Shown piece after piece: positions 35,966 through 45,316 of a stretch of DNA of 64,000 nucleotides. Positions within the stretch are counted from its first letter, which is position 1; each line of letters starts with the position of its first letter. Under the pieces are notes generated by a model. The model was given only the letters and a program-made list of their open reading frames with translations, was not told where the DNA came from and made no database searches. Source of the stretch: Sulfurovum sp. (GTDB taxonomy: Bacteria > Campylobacterota > Campylobacteria > Campylobacterales > Sulfurovaceae); the NCBI GenBank assembly GCA_020525365.1, contig JAIZOF010000001.1, forward strand, positions 464,381 to 528,380. The letters are read 5' to 3'. A program made the position numbers and the translations under genes.

Positions 35966-37975
35966 ATGTCACGTATAATATTCTCTACTTGGAGGGATGA
36001 ATTTATTGATAATCGTAGTAAATCACCCAATGAGTGGAGTGAATCTAAATTTAAATTACCTGAAACTTATGATGGTGATATAAAGTCTAAGGCTTTTATC
36101 GGATGGGACGGTGTTGCAATCTTTAATGAAGATATTGATGCAGTTGAGCTTGCTTCACAATATGCGGCACAATATCAAGAGTACTCCGAAGCATGTGGAC
36201 GCTGTGCACCTGGTCGGTGGGGTGGACGTATTTTATATGATTTGCTTGATAAAATTGCACGTGGTGAAGGAGCACATGACGATATTGCTCACCTCAAAGA
36301 GATATCTAAGACTATGATGACTACTTCTAAATGTGAGATTGGAAAGACGGTTCCAAAACCTATTCTTGACTTGATGGAGCATTATAAGGATCAATTTGAT
36401 ACTTGTATTAATATGCAGCAACCCTCTAGGCATTATGGTGGAGATACCTCCTATATTGCCAAGATAACAGCACCATGTACCGATATGTGTCCAGCACATG
36501 TAGATATTCCTGCTTATATTGAAGGTGTGCGTGATATGATTTTTACTGATTCACTTGTTGCAACACGCCAGACAATGCCTTTGGCACACACCTGTGGACG
36601 TGTTTGTCCGCACCCATGTGAAGATGCTTGTCGACGTACAAACCTTGATGAGCCAATTTCTATTATGGAACTTAAGCGTCTTGGGGCCGATTATGAAACA
36701 GATCATGCATTATCATGGCAACATCCATTTGAAGTGCAACCCCCAAGAAATGATGGGAAAAAAGTAGCAATTATTGGTGCAGGACCTGCAGGACTGACTG
36801 CAGCATATTATCTTGGTATTCAAGGTATTCACGTTGATATTTTTGAAGAGCTTCCGGTTAATGGAGGAGAAGTTGCAGTAGGTGTACCAGAGTACCGTAT
36901 GCCTATTGACAAGTATAATAAAGATATTCAACTAGTACTTGATTTACCAACAGTCCATATTCACAATAATCATCGCGTTGATGCAAATCGTCTTAAAGAA
37001 ATTGATACTGAATATGATGCAACACTACTTGCTTTTGGTACACGTTTATCTAAGAAAGTACGTGCAACAAATGAGAATCCAAAAATGAAAGGTTATTGGG
37101 GTGCAATTGCTATGCTTGATAAGGTTAACCTTTGGAGTAAGTATGGTATTGGTTCTTCTGTATCTAATGAACTTAAAGACAAAATTATTGTTTGTGTTGG
37201 TGGAGGGTTTACCTCTATGGATGTGGTACGCTGTGCCATTCGTGAAGGCGCAAAGAAAGTAATTATGCTCTATAGGCGTGATGAGAAGACAATTATTCGA
37301 AATACAACGTATGAAGAGTATCATGAAGCTGTTGAAGAAGGTGTTGAGTTCATCTTTCACTCTGCAATTGAAGAGATATTTGATGATGGTGAGAAAATTA
37401 CTAAACTTAAGGTTAACCGCTTTGAACTTGTACCCGATCCTGATGGTGGCAGACCTCAGCTTATTAAGATGGAAGGGGAGGATTTTGAGATTGAGTGCGA
37501 CTATCTGATTCCAGCAGTCTCACAAGCAGCAGATCTTCAGATTCTACCTGAAGAGTGGAATATTGAATTAACATCATGGAATACCATATTAACCAATGGA
37601 CGTGATTTTATGAGTTCATATCCGGGTCTTTTTGCTGCAGGTGATTGTGAATATGGACCAATGACTATTGTGAATGCAGTTGGACAGGCACGACGCGCTG
37701 CATCAGTGATTAGTCGCTATATTTATGATAAAAAAGTTTCTTTGATGGATGATGAGATTATGGAAGATCACCTCAATAAGCTCAAGGTTTATGACAAGAA
37801 TGAGAAGATTACAGGCTGGATGCCAGGATTACCACGTGCAGTTAGTGAAAAACTTGAAGTAGATGAGCGTAAGCATAATAATAAAGAGGTTAACCTTGGT
37901 TTCACTGGAGAAGAGGCAATTGCTGAAGCAGAGCGCTGTATGCGTTGTTACTATATCTCTATGGTAGCAGTGTGA
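35966..37975 (+). CDS. NuoF-position protein: NuoF-like Fe-S segment fused to GltD-like FAD/NAD(P) oxidoreductase
   Basis: This 669-residue protein stands where NuoF should be but lacks its FMN/NADH domain. Residues 70-135 resemble the NuoF N3 domain (SEACGRCAPGRWGG, later SKCEIG), but the third cluster cysteine is glycine (Gly83). From 165 on it is GltD-like: cysteines 171, 175, 210, 214, 218 and 222 for iron-sulfur clusters, FAD motif GAGPAGL (271-277), NAD(P) motif VGGGFTSMDVVR, and FAAGDCEYGP. It ends in CMRCYY. The ATG at 35966 is two bases after the previous stop. NADPH or ferredoxin, rather than classical NADH input, is an inference. Confidence 0.85.
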   Translation: MSRIIFSTWRDEFIDNRSKSPNEWSESKFKLPETYDGDIKSKAFIGWDGVAIFNEDIDAVELASQYAAQYQEYSEACGRCAPGRWGGRILYDLLDKIARGEGAHDDIAHLKEISKTMMTTSKCEIGKTVPKPILDLMEHYKDQFDTCINMQQPSRHYGGDTSYIAKITAPCTDMCPAHVDIPAYIEGVRDMIFTDSLVATRQTMPLAHTCGRVCPHPCEDACRRTNLDEPISIMELKRLGADYETDHALSWQHPFEVQPPRNDGKKVAIIGAGPAGLTAAYYLGIQGIHVDIFEELPVNGGEVAVGVPEYRMPIDKYNKDIQLVLDLPTVHIHNNHRVDANRLKEIDTEYDATLLAFGTRLSKKVRATNENPKMKGYWGAIAMLDKVNLWSKYGIGSSVSNELKDKIIVCVGGGFTSMDVVRCAIREGAKKVIMLYRRDEKTIIRNTTYEEYHEAVEEGVEFIFHSAIEEIFDDGEKITKLKVNRFELVPDPDGGRPQLIKMEGEDFEIECDYLIPAVSQAADLQILPEEWNIELTSWNTILTNGRDFMSSYPGLFAAGDCEYGPMTIVNAVGQARRAASVISRYIYDKKVSLMDDEIMEDHLNKLKVYDKNEKITGWMPGLPRAVSEKLEVDERKHNNKEVNLGFTGEEAIAEAERCMRCYYISMVAV

Positions 37976-37994
37976 TAGGGAAGGGCGGTATAAG

Positions 37995-40283
37995 ATGAGC
38001 AACAGTATACATAATTCGATGAATACGGGAAAACCAATTACTATTACGATTGATGGTAAAAAGTGTAAAAGTATTTTTGGTAAGACAATCCTTGAAATTG
38101 CACGAGAGAATGATATTTATATTCCAACAATGTGTTATTTGACTAAAGTACAGCCAATTGCATCATGCCGTATGTGTGTAGTTAATGTCAAAGATGTTGA
38201 GGGGATGATTCTTTCTTGTCAAGAGAAAGCAGTTGATGGTGCTGTGGTCACAACCAACAACAAAGAGCTCTATCAGGAGCGACAAAATATTATGAAACTC
38301 TATAATGTAAATCACCCTCTTGAGTGTGGTGTATGCGATAAGAGTGGTGAATGTGATCTTCAGAACAAGACAATGGAGTTTGATGTTAATCAACAACATT
38401 TTACCACACGTGATCAGCACAGACCGGTTGAGGATTGGGGGCATGTCTCTTATGACCCAGCACTTTGTATTATGTGTGAGAAGTGTGTACGGGTCTCTAC
38501 AGAAATTACAGGTGATGAAGCTCTTAAGGTAAAATTTGGTGGTTACTCTTCAGAAATTATCAATGTTAAAAAAGAGAAACACTATGCTTCTTTAGGTGAA
38601 GCAGCAGCAGTTTGTCCAGTTGGTGCATTAACACAAACACACTTTAAGTACACAGCAAATGCATGGGAAATGAATAAAATTCCAAGTGCTTGCCCACATT
38701 GTGGTAGTGGTTGTCAAATGTATTATGAGGTACGTAATGACAAGATATATCGTGTGACAAATGAGTATGAATTTAGTAATCTATGTGGTGCAGGGCGTTT
38801 TGGTTTTGATTATGCTAATGAGGATGTTATAAAAGACAAAAAAGCCTTTGCAAAAGCTATCGAGGCATTTAAAAAGGCTAGAAGTATTATATTTGGTAGT
38901 CAGATTAGCAATGAAGAGGCACTAATTCTTCAGAAACTTAAAGAGAAGTATGGTTTCAAGCTTATTTCGCATGAGGCAAGAGCTTACCAGAAGTTTATGG
39001 CTTCTTATGCCAAGATGACAGGAAAGCATCTTTATGGTGGTAGCCTTAAGGAGCTTTCTAGTTCACAGGGAATTATTGTGCTTGGGAGTCGTATTAATAG
39101 TGACTCTCCAGTGGTCAAATATCATATCAATATGGCAAGTAAATGGCACCAAGCAAGAGTAGTCTACATGCATTCTATGGAAGACAGTGAGATTCAAAAT
39201 ATTGTTACACAATTTATTAAGTATGAAGTAGGCAGCGAAGAGGGAGTAGTAGCATTACTATTACATACACTATTAAGTGATATAGAATTAACCAAGACAC
39301 TTAGTACTACATTAAATGCTCTTGATATTGGAAACCTTTCTGCAGAGAGTAATATTGGAGAAGAGGAGTTTGAGACACTCAAAAAATCACTACTTAACAA
39401 ACATAGTTTTTCACTGGTGGTCGGAAATGATCTCTATACTCATCCTAGAGCAGAGCAGATTGCCAAATGGATTGCATTACTTGAGCAATATGCAGGCTTT
39501 AATGTAATTTGTGTACCACCCCCAAGTAATGCAATGGGTATCTCTCTTATCTGTGATCTTGATGATACGACAGAGGGGTACACGGTTGGCTACAATGTTA
39601 GAGGTGACTTTACACTCTCTGCTTTGGGAAATGGTGATCTTGATATGCCTGCACTTAACCAGCAGGAGGGAACACTGGTAACAGTGGACAAGTGTGTCGT
39701 ACCAATGAATGTGGCACTTCCTTATGGTGGATATGTTCTGAATGATATTGCCAATGCACTAGGATTGCATGCAGAATATACAATTGATTATACACCACAA
39801 CTTCCCGAAGAGAAAGGATTTAGTGGTATTGACTTTGATGCATTACCAGATTACTTTGATGCTGTGGGAATGGAACATCGTGGTTATCTTCTCAAGCCTC
39901 AGGAGGTGTCGGTAAAGTGTACACTTGAAGAGGTTAAGGAACTTGAGGCTTATGATGGTGCGGTAATCTATAGGTGTGACCCAGTTAACCAATTTTCTCC
40001 GTTTACAGCAAAGTCACCACTTTTAATGGATGAGCCAGTCCTCTCTGGATCACCACAGTTTGCAACTATAACTAAGTTGCATGATGGTGATCTTATCACC
40101 TTTGAGGTGGATGGTATACAATTTAAACGTATGTTTAAGATCGATACATCCATGAAGGGAACTATTGCACTCAATCCGACATTTGATATGGAATTAAGTG
40201 CATCTTTGCTATCCTCTTACAGGTTTAGTCGGCTGATTTTTGAAAAAGTCAATAACGAGAATATAGGAAATGATCATGAGTGA
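37995..40283 (+). CDS. nuoG: Complex I subunit NuoG, first paralogue
   Basis: A 762-residue molybdopterin-oxidoreductase-like subunit. Visible cluster ligands: C47, C58, C61, C75 (2Fe-2S); H107, C111, C114, C120 (His-ligated 4Fe-4S); C158, C161, C164, C207 (N4-type); C233, C236, C240, C264 (N7-type). The C-terminal half keeps the catalytically dead molybdopterin fold. This is the canonical NuoG cluster set. It overlaps the second nuoG by 8 bases, so both are made together. Confidence 0.93.
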   Translation: MSNSIHNSMNTGKPITITIDGKKCKSIFGKTILEIARENDIYIPTMCYLTKVQPIASCRMCVVNVKDVEGMILSCQEKAVDGAVVTTNNKELYQERQNIMKLYNVNHPLECGVCDKSGECDLQNKTMEFDVNQQHFTTRDQHRPVEDWGHVSYDPALCIMCEKCVRVSTEITGDEALKVKFGGYSSEIINVKKEKHYASLGEAAAVCPVGALTQTHFKYTANAWEMNKIPSACPHCGSGCQMYYEVRNDKIYRVTNEYEFSNLCGAGRFGFDYANEDVIKDKKAFAKAIEAFKKARSIIFGSQISNEEALILQKLKEKYGFKLISHEARAYQKFMASYAKMTGKHLYGGSLKELSSSQGIIVLGSRINSDSPVVKYHINMASKWHQARVVYMHSMEDSEIQNIVTQFIKYEVGSEEGVVALLLHTLLSDIELTKTLSTTLNALDIGNLSAESNIGEEEFETLKKSLLNKHSFSLVVGNDLYTHPRAEQIAKWIALLEQYAGFNVICVPPPSNAMGISLICDLDDTTEGYTVGYNVRGDFTLSALGNGDLDMPALNQQEGTLVTVDKCVVPMNVALPYGGYVLNDIANALGLHAEYTIDYTPQLPEEKGFSGIDFDALPDYFDAVGMEHRGYLLKPQEVSVKCTLEEVKELEAYDGAVIYRCDPVNQFSPFTAKSPLLMDEPVLSGSPQFATITKLHDGDLITFEVDGIQFKRMFKIDTSMKGTIALNPTFDMELSASLLSSYRFSRLIFEKVNNENIGNDHE

Positions 40284-42753
40284 AGTAAAAACAGTAGAGA
40301 GTATGGTTACCATTACTATTGATGGTAAGATATATCAGGCAAAAGAGGGCGAATATATTCTCAATGCCGCACGTGCAAACAATGTTTTCATTCCTGCTAT
40401 TTGTTATTTGACACGATGTAGCCCTACATTGGCATGTCGTCTGTGTTTGGTAGAGGTGGATGGCAAGCAGGTCTATGCTTGTAATGCCAAAGTTAAGGAG
40501 GATATGGAGATCACGGTTGATACACCAAATATCCTTGAAGAGCGCCGTGCGATTATGGAGGTTTATGATGTGAACCACCCACTTCAGTGTGGCGTCTGTG
40601 ACAAGTCTGGTGAATGTGAACTTCAGAACTATACCCTTGAACTGGCAGTGGACTCTCAAAGCTATGCTATCCCTGATACCAAAAGAGAGACTAAGAATTG
40701 GAGTTCAGTACTTCACTATGATGCAGGATTGTGTATTGTCTGTGAAAGATGTACAACCGTTTGTAAGGATATGATTGGTGATACAGCAATTAGTACAACC
40801 AAAAGAGGTGGAGAAGTACTCGATAAGGGTTACAAAGAAACAATGCCAAAAGATGCTTATGCAATGTGGAATAAACTTCAAAAATCAATCATTGCACCAA
40901 GTAATGGTACAGATTTTACTGACTGTTCAGACTGTGGTGAGTGTACAGCAGTTTGTCCAGTTGGTGCATTGACGGGAAGAGATTTTGTTTATGCCTCCAA
41001 TGCTTGGGAGCTAAACCGTGTACCTGCAACTTGTGCGCACTGCTCATCAGGTTGCCAGATTTACTATGAGACAAAGCATACCTCAGTCTTTGACAGAAGC
41101 GAGAAGATTTATCGTGTTACAAATGAATGGAATTATGTCTCTCTTTGTGGTGCAGGACGCTATGGTTATGACTTTGAGAATTATGTAGATGGTAAAGATG
41201 AAGTAGCTTTCAATAGGGCAATTGAAGCACTTAAAAAAGCAGATACTATCCGCTTTAACTCTGTTATTACCAATGAAGAAGCATTGATGCTCCAGACACT
41301 AAAAGAGAAGATGGGGGTTAAGCTTGTCAACCCTGATGCATATGCTTTTCAAAAATTTCTTGGTGCATACAGTATAGTAGCCGGACACTCACTTTATAGC
41401 TATGACTTTAAGCAGGTGATGGCAACAGATTTTGTTATTAGCATTGGTGCGTCATTGCGTAATGATAACCCCAATGCACGTTATGCATTCAATAATGTTC
41501 AAAAGCTTAACAAGGGTGCAGGGCTCTACTTTCATCCAGTAGGCGATACATTAGTGCCAACCTTTGGAAAGAGTGTAGAGGTTTTTACGCATAAAGTAGG
41601 TTTAGAAGAGGCAGCACTTTATTTGATACTTGATCTTTTCTCAGATAAAAAGCAACTACCTACTAATGTGAAGGAATATATTGATAGTTTCAAATCTACT
41701 ATAACTAAGACAGTTAAAGAGACGGTAATAAAAGAGGTTATCCAGACTGTTATTGATGAAGAAACTGGTGAAGAGAAGGAGGTTAAAAATAAGGCTTCTG
41801 AAGTAATAGAAAAAGAGATTACTATAGAAAAGAATGGTTTGATTGATTTGCTTGGTGGTGATAGTAATAGTTTTACTGAGACTTTTAAGAAGATGATGAA
41901 GAAAAAAGAAACATTTTCTATGATTATTGGAGAGGATCTATACTTTCATCCAAAGGCAGAGAATATTGCTAGACTTATTGCACTTATTGAGCAGACCTCT
42001 CCTATACATATTGCAATGATTCCACCAAAGACAAATTCTTTGGGTGTTGCACTTATTTGCGACCTTGACAATGAAGCCACAGGTTATACCGTTGGATATA
42101 ATGAAAATGGTGATTTTAAACTCTCTGCACTTGGAGATGGTGACCTTGATATGCCAGCAATGAACCAGCAAGAGGGAACGCTGACTAACATGCATAAACG
42201 TGTTACGCCAACTAATGCCGCATTAGAATACAAAGGATATAATCTTAATGACTTAATGAAAGTTTTGGTAGGTGCACCCAATTTTACAGTTGATTGGACA
42301 GAAAAACTACCAATGCAAAAGGGTTTCAAGAAAACTAAATTTGATGATTTGCCAAATGGATATCTCAACAATGGTACCGAGAATAGGGGGTATATGCTTG
42401 AGAATATTGCTTGCAAAGTAGAAGAGATTGAAGTTAAAAATTTTGATGAGAATGAAGTACTCGAAGGTGAGATTATCTATCGCTGTAATCCACAGAGACA
42501 GTTTAATGACTTTAGCAATAAGGCACACCAGATTTTTGAAGCTTTTGGACTCTATGTATCTTCTGAAAAGGCAAAAGAGTTGGGTAAAAAGGTTGAGATT
42601 GACTTTGATGGCAGGAGTATTACGGTTGATGTGATTGTAGATGACCGTATGACAGGTGATATTGCAGCACTCTCTGATTTCAAGAGTGCAGAAGATGTCT
42701 ATAGCCTCTTTGGTAATTCACGATATCAGAAAGTAACAATGAGAAAGGTATAA
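40276..42753 (+). CDS. nuoG: Complex I subunit NuoG, second paralogue with an extra Fe-S motif
   Basis: An 825-residue paralogue of the preceding gene. It keeps the 2Fe-2S (C43, C54, C57, C69), His-ligated (H101, C105, C108, C114) and N7-type (C253, C256, C260, C291) sites, but in place of one N4-type set it has two full ferredoxin-like motifs: CIVCERCTTVC (153-163) and CSDCGECTAVCP (217-227). A Lys/Glu-rich insert lies at about 475-525. The ATG at 40276 has better ribosome-site spacing (AGGA, 7 bases) than the ATG at 40270. Confidence 0.92.
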   Translation: MSEVKTVESMVTITIDGKIYQAKEGEYILNAARANNVFIPAICYLTRCSPTLACRLCLVEVDGKQVYACNAKVKEDMEITVDTPNILEERRAIMEVYDVNHPLQCGVCDKSGECELQNYTLELAVDSQSYAIPDTKRETKNWSSVLHYDAGLCIVCERCTTVCKDMIGDTAISTTKRGGEVLDKGYKETMPKDAYAMWNKLQKSIIAPSNGTDFTDCSDCGECTAVCPVGALTGRDFVYASNAWELNRVPATCAHCSSGCQIYYETKHTSVFDRSEKIYRVTNEWNYVSLCGAGRYGYDFENYVDGKDEVAFNRAIEALKKADTIRFNSVITNEEALMLQTLKEKMGVKLVNPDAYAFQKFLGAYSIVAGHSLYSYDFKQVMATDFVISIGASLRNDNPNARYAFNNVQKLNKGAGLYFHPVGDTLVPTFGKSVEVFTHKVGLEEAALYLILDLFSDKKQLPTNVKEYIDSFKSTITKTVKETVIKEVIQTVIDEETGEEKEVKNKASEVIEKEITIEKNGLIDLLGGDSNSFTETFKKMMKKKETFSMIIGEDLYFHPKAENIARLIALIEQTSPIHIAMIPPKTNSLGVALICDLDNEATGYTVGYNENGDFKLSALGDGDLDMPAMNQQEGTLTNMHKRVTPTNAALEYKGYNLNDLMKVLVGAPNFTVDWTEKLPMQKGFKKTKFDDLPNGYLNNGTENRGYMLENIACKVEEIEVKNFDENEVLEGEIIYRCNPQRQFNDFSNKAHQIFEAFGLYVSSEKAKELGKKVEIDFDGRSITVDVIVDDRMTGDIAALSDFKSAEDVYSLFGNSRYQKVTMRKV

Positions 42754-42755
42754 TT

Positions 42756-43808
42756 ATGAAAGCAACAACATATACAAATGTAGAGACATTTGTTACACAC
42801 TTACCTGAAGTAACAGTGGTGGGCGTATGGATTAAGGCTGTCATTATTTTGGCTGTCATCTCTGCAATTGCAGGATTTGGTACTTACCTTGAAAGAAAGG
42901 TATTGGCATTTATGCAACGAAGACTTGGACCAATGCATGTTGGACCCTATGGATTGCTTCAGCTCATTGCTGATGGTATTAAGTTATTTACCAAAGAGGA
43001 TATTGTGCCGCAGAATGCCAATAAGTTTATCTTTATGGTTGCACCAATTATTACTGCAGCAACAGCATTTATTGCATTAGCAGCAGTACCAGTATTTCCT
43101 GACTTCACAATCCCTGAACAGATTCCTGTTTTAGGTGGGACATTTGTTCCTTCTATTGCATCAGATTTAAATATTGGTATCTTATTTGTACTTGGTATGA
43201 TGGCAGCAGGACTTTATGGCCCACTGCTTGCTGGTATGTCGCAGGCAAACAAATGGGGTATCATTGGTGCAGCACGTACAGCAATACAGTTTCTCTCCTA
43301 TGAGGTAGTAACAGGGCTTTCTATTCTTGCACCAATTATGTTAGTGGGCTCACTCTCTTTTGTTGACTTTAATAATGCACAAGCAGGTGGGATTAGCCAC
43401 TGGCTTATTTGGCAACAACCGGTTGCATTTGTACTTTTTCTTATTGCAGGATTTGCAGAAACAAATAGGACACCATTTGATTTGCTTGAAAATGAGGCAG
43501 AGATTATTTCTGGTTATGCGACAGAGTATTCTGGTATGCGATGGGGGATGTTTTTTATTGGTGAATATGCAAACATGATCACCATCTCTATTATTGCTGC
43601 AATAGTATTTCTTGGTGGATACAGTGAAGGTGGTATTGGGTGGCTAACAATCATTCTAAAAATTGGTTTCTTCTTCTTCCTTATGTTGTGGGTAAGGGCA
43701 TCGTGGCCTCATATTAGACCTGATCAACTGATGTGGCTTTGCTGGAAGGTATTAATGCCAATAGCGGTAATCAATGTAGTTATCACTGGTATAGTGATGG
43801 TGGTATAA
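42756..43808 (+). CDS. nuoH: Complex I subunit NuoH
   Basis: Quinone-chamber membrane subunit, 350 residues with about eight helices. Landmarks: GTYLERKVLAFMQRRLGPMHVG, GLLQLIADGIKLFTKED, AETNRTPFDLLENEAEIISGY in two pieces, and WVRASWPHIRPDQLMWL. All are standard. Confidence 0.97.
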   Translation: MKATTYTNVETFVTHLPEVTVVGVWIKAVIILAVISAIAGFGTYLERKVLAFMQRRLGPMHVGPYGLLQLIADGIKLFTKEDIVPQNANKFIFMVAPIITAATAFIALAAVPVFPDFTIPEQIPVLGGTFVPSIASDLNIGILFVLGMMAAGLYGPLLAGMSQANKWGIIGAARTAIQFLSYEVVTGLSILAPIMLVGSLSFVDFNNAQAGGISHWLIWQQPVAFVLFLIAGFAETNRTPFDLLENEAEIISGYATEYSGMRWGMFFIGEYANMITISIIAAIVFLGGYSEGGIGWLTIILKIGFFFFLMLWVRASWPHIRPDQLMWLCWKVLMPIAVINVVITGIVMVV

Positions 43809-43817
43809 GGAGTAGTT

Positions 43818-44441
43818 ATGGGATTAGAACAATTTAAAAATAGAAATATTGGACAACAGGAGTATGTACTTCTTGATCTTGGAGAGACACCGGTAACAGG
43901 AATGGCACAGTTTCAGCAGGTTATTAAAAGAACCTTCAAGGGAGAACTCTTTGTGGGGCTTTGGATAACGATGAGAGAGATGATTAACGCACTTTTTAAA
44001 GGGCAGATGCATACCGTAAAGTATCCATTTGAGAAGCTACCAATATCACCAAGATACAGAGCAATACATGATATGCTAAGATTACTTGAAAGTGGTCACT
44101 ATCGGTGTATTGGTTGTGGTTTATGTGAAAAGATTTGTATCTCTAACTGTATTACGATGGATACACGATATGACGAAAACCAGCGCAAAGAAGTGAGTGA
44201 ATACACTATTAATTTTGGGCGTTGTATCTTTTGTGGATACTGTGCAGAAGTATGTCCAGAGTTAGCGATTGTGCATGGACCCCGTTATGAGACAGCATCA
44301 GAGCAGAGAGCAAGTTTCTCTCTCTTTGAAGATATGCTTACACCAATTGATAAGCTCAATTTACAACAGGAGTATGATGGTTTTGGTGCCATCACACCTG
44401 ATGCAGATGAGAATATTAAGAAAACGCCATTAGCGTATTAA
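43818..44441 (+). CDS. nuoI: Complex I subunit NuoI
   Basis: Carries clusters N6a and N6b between NuoG and NuoB. The 207-residue protein has two 4Fe-4S motifs, CIGCGLCEKICISNC and CIFCGYCAEVCPELAI, preceded by the amphipathic helix that contacts NuoH. AAGGAG precedes the ATG. Confidence 0.97.
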   Translation: MGLEQFKNRNIGQQEYVLLDLGETPVTGMAQFQQVIKRTFKGELFVGLWITMREMINALFKGQMHTVKYPFEKLPISPRYRAIHDMLRLLESGHYRCIGCGLCEKICISNCITMDTRYDENQRKEVSEYTINFGRCIFCGYCAEVCPELAIVHGPRYETASEQRASFSLFEDMLTPIDKLNLQQEYDGFGAITPDADENIKKTPLAY

Positions 44442-44451
44442 AGGAGAGAAG

Positions 44452-45015
44452 ATGCATGAAACAATAGCTTTTTATCTATTTTCGGTTTTAACAATAGGAC
44501 TCTTCCTCGTCACTGTAATGAGCAAGAATGTACTATATGCAATGACATCATTGGCAGCAGGTATGGTACTTATTTCTGGATTCTTCTTTATTTTGGGGGC
44601 AGATTTTCTTGGTGTTGTACAGCTGATTGTTTATGTTGGTGCAGTGATGGCACTCTACTCGTTTGCTATGATGTTTTTTGATGCAACCAAAGATATTAAT
44701 GAGAAAAATACATCCGGATCACTCGTCTTTCTTCTTGGGGGACTTAGTGCACTAGTGTTGGTACTAATGTTTATAGGACCAATTCATTCTGAAGCTATCC
44801 ATGCACTCTATCCAATACATGAGAGTGTGGGTAATGCACAGGATGTGGGTATTGTACTTTTTACAAAGTACCTTGTGCCATTTGAAGTAGCTGCAGTGAT
44901 GTTGCTTGTGGCAATGATTGCTGGCATTATTCTCGCAGGTAAGAAAATGGATCAGAGTTTAACAAAAGACATAAGTGTAGATGATGAAATCTTGACACAA
45001 AAGGATACAAAATGA
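44452..45015 (+). CDS. nuoJ: Complex I subunit NuoJ
   Basis: Membrane-arm subunit of 187 residues with five helices, including GADFLGVVQLIVYVGAVMALY, the conserved segment with the pi-bulge. The C-terminal tail is polar. nuoK overlaps its end by four bases (ATGA). Confidence 0.95.
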   Translation: MHETIAFYLFSVLTIGLFLVTVMSKNVLYAMTSLAAGMVLISGFFFILGADFLGVVQLIVYVGAVMALYSFAMMFFDATKDINEKNTSGSLVFLLGGLSALVLVLMFIGPIHSEAIHALYPIHESVGNAQDVGIVLFTKYLVPFEVAAVMLLVAMIAGIILAGKKMDQSLTKDISVDDEILTQKDTK

Positions 45016-45314
45016 TAGGTCTATCACACTACCTTGTCGTATCGGCAATTCTTTTCTCAGTTGGGTTAATGGGTGTGCTTAGGAGAAGAAACTTACTAAT
45101 GCTCTTTTTTGCAACTGAGGTTATGCTTAATGCGGTTAATATTGCATTTGCGGCAATTTCATACTACTACAATGATTTAACAGGTCAAATGTTTGCATTC
45201 TTTATTATTGCTATTGCAGCGAGTGAAGTGGCAGTAGGTCTTGGTATTCTGATTGTACTTTATAAGAAGCACGGTAGTCTTGATCTTGATGATCTTGCAA
45301 CAATGAGGGGATAA
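45012..45314 (+). CDS. nuoK: Complex I subunit NuoK
   Basis: Mrp/MrpC-like proton-channel subunit of 100 residues with three helices. Two buried glutamates are visible, in FATEVMLNAVNIAF and AIAASEVAVGLGI. Translationally coupled to nuoJ. Confidence 0.96.
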   Translation: MIGLSHYLVVSAILFSVGLMGVLRRRNLLMLFFATEVMLNAVNIAFAAISYYYNDLTGQMFAFFIIAIAASEVAVGLGILIVLYKKHGSLDLDDLATMRG

Positions 45315-45316
45315 GT

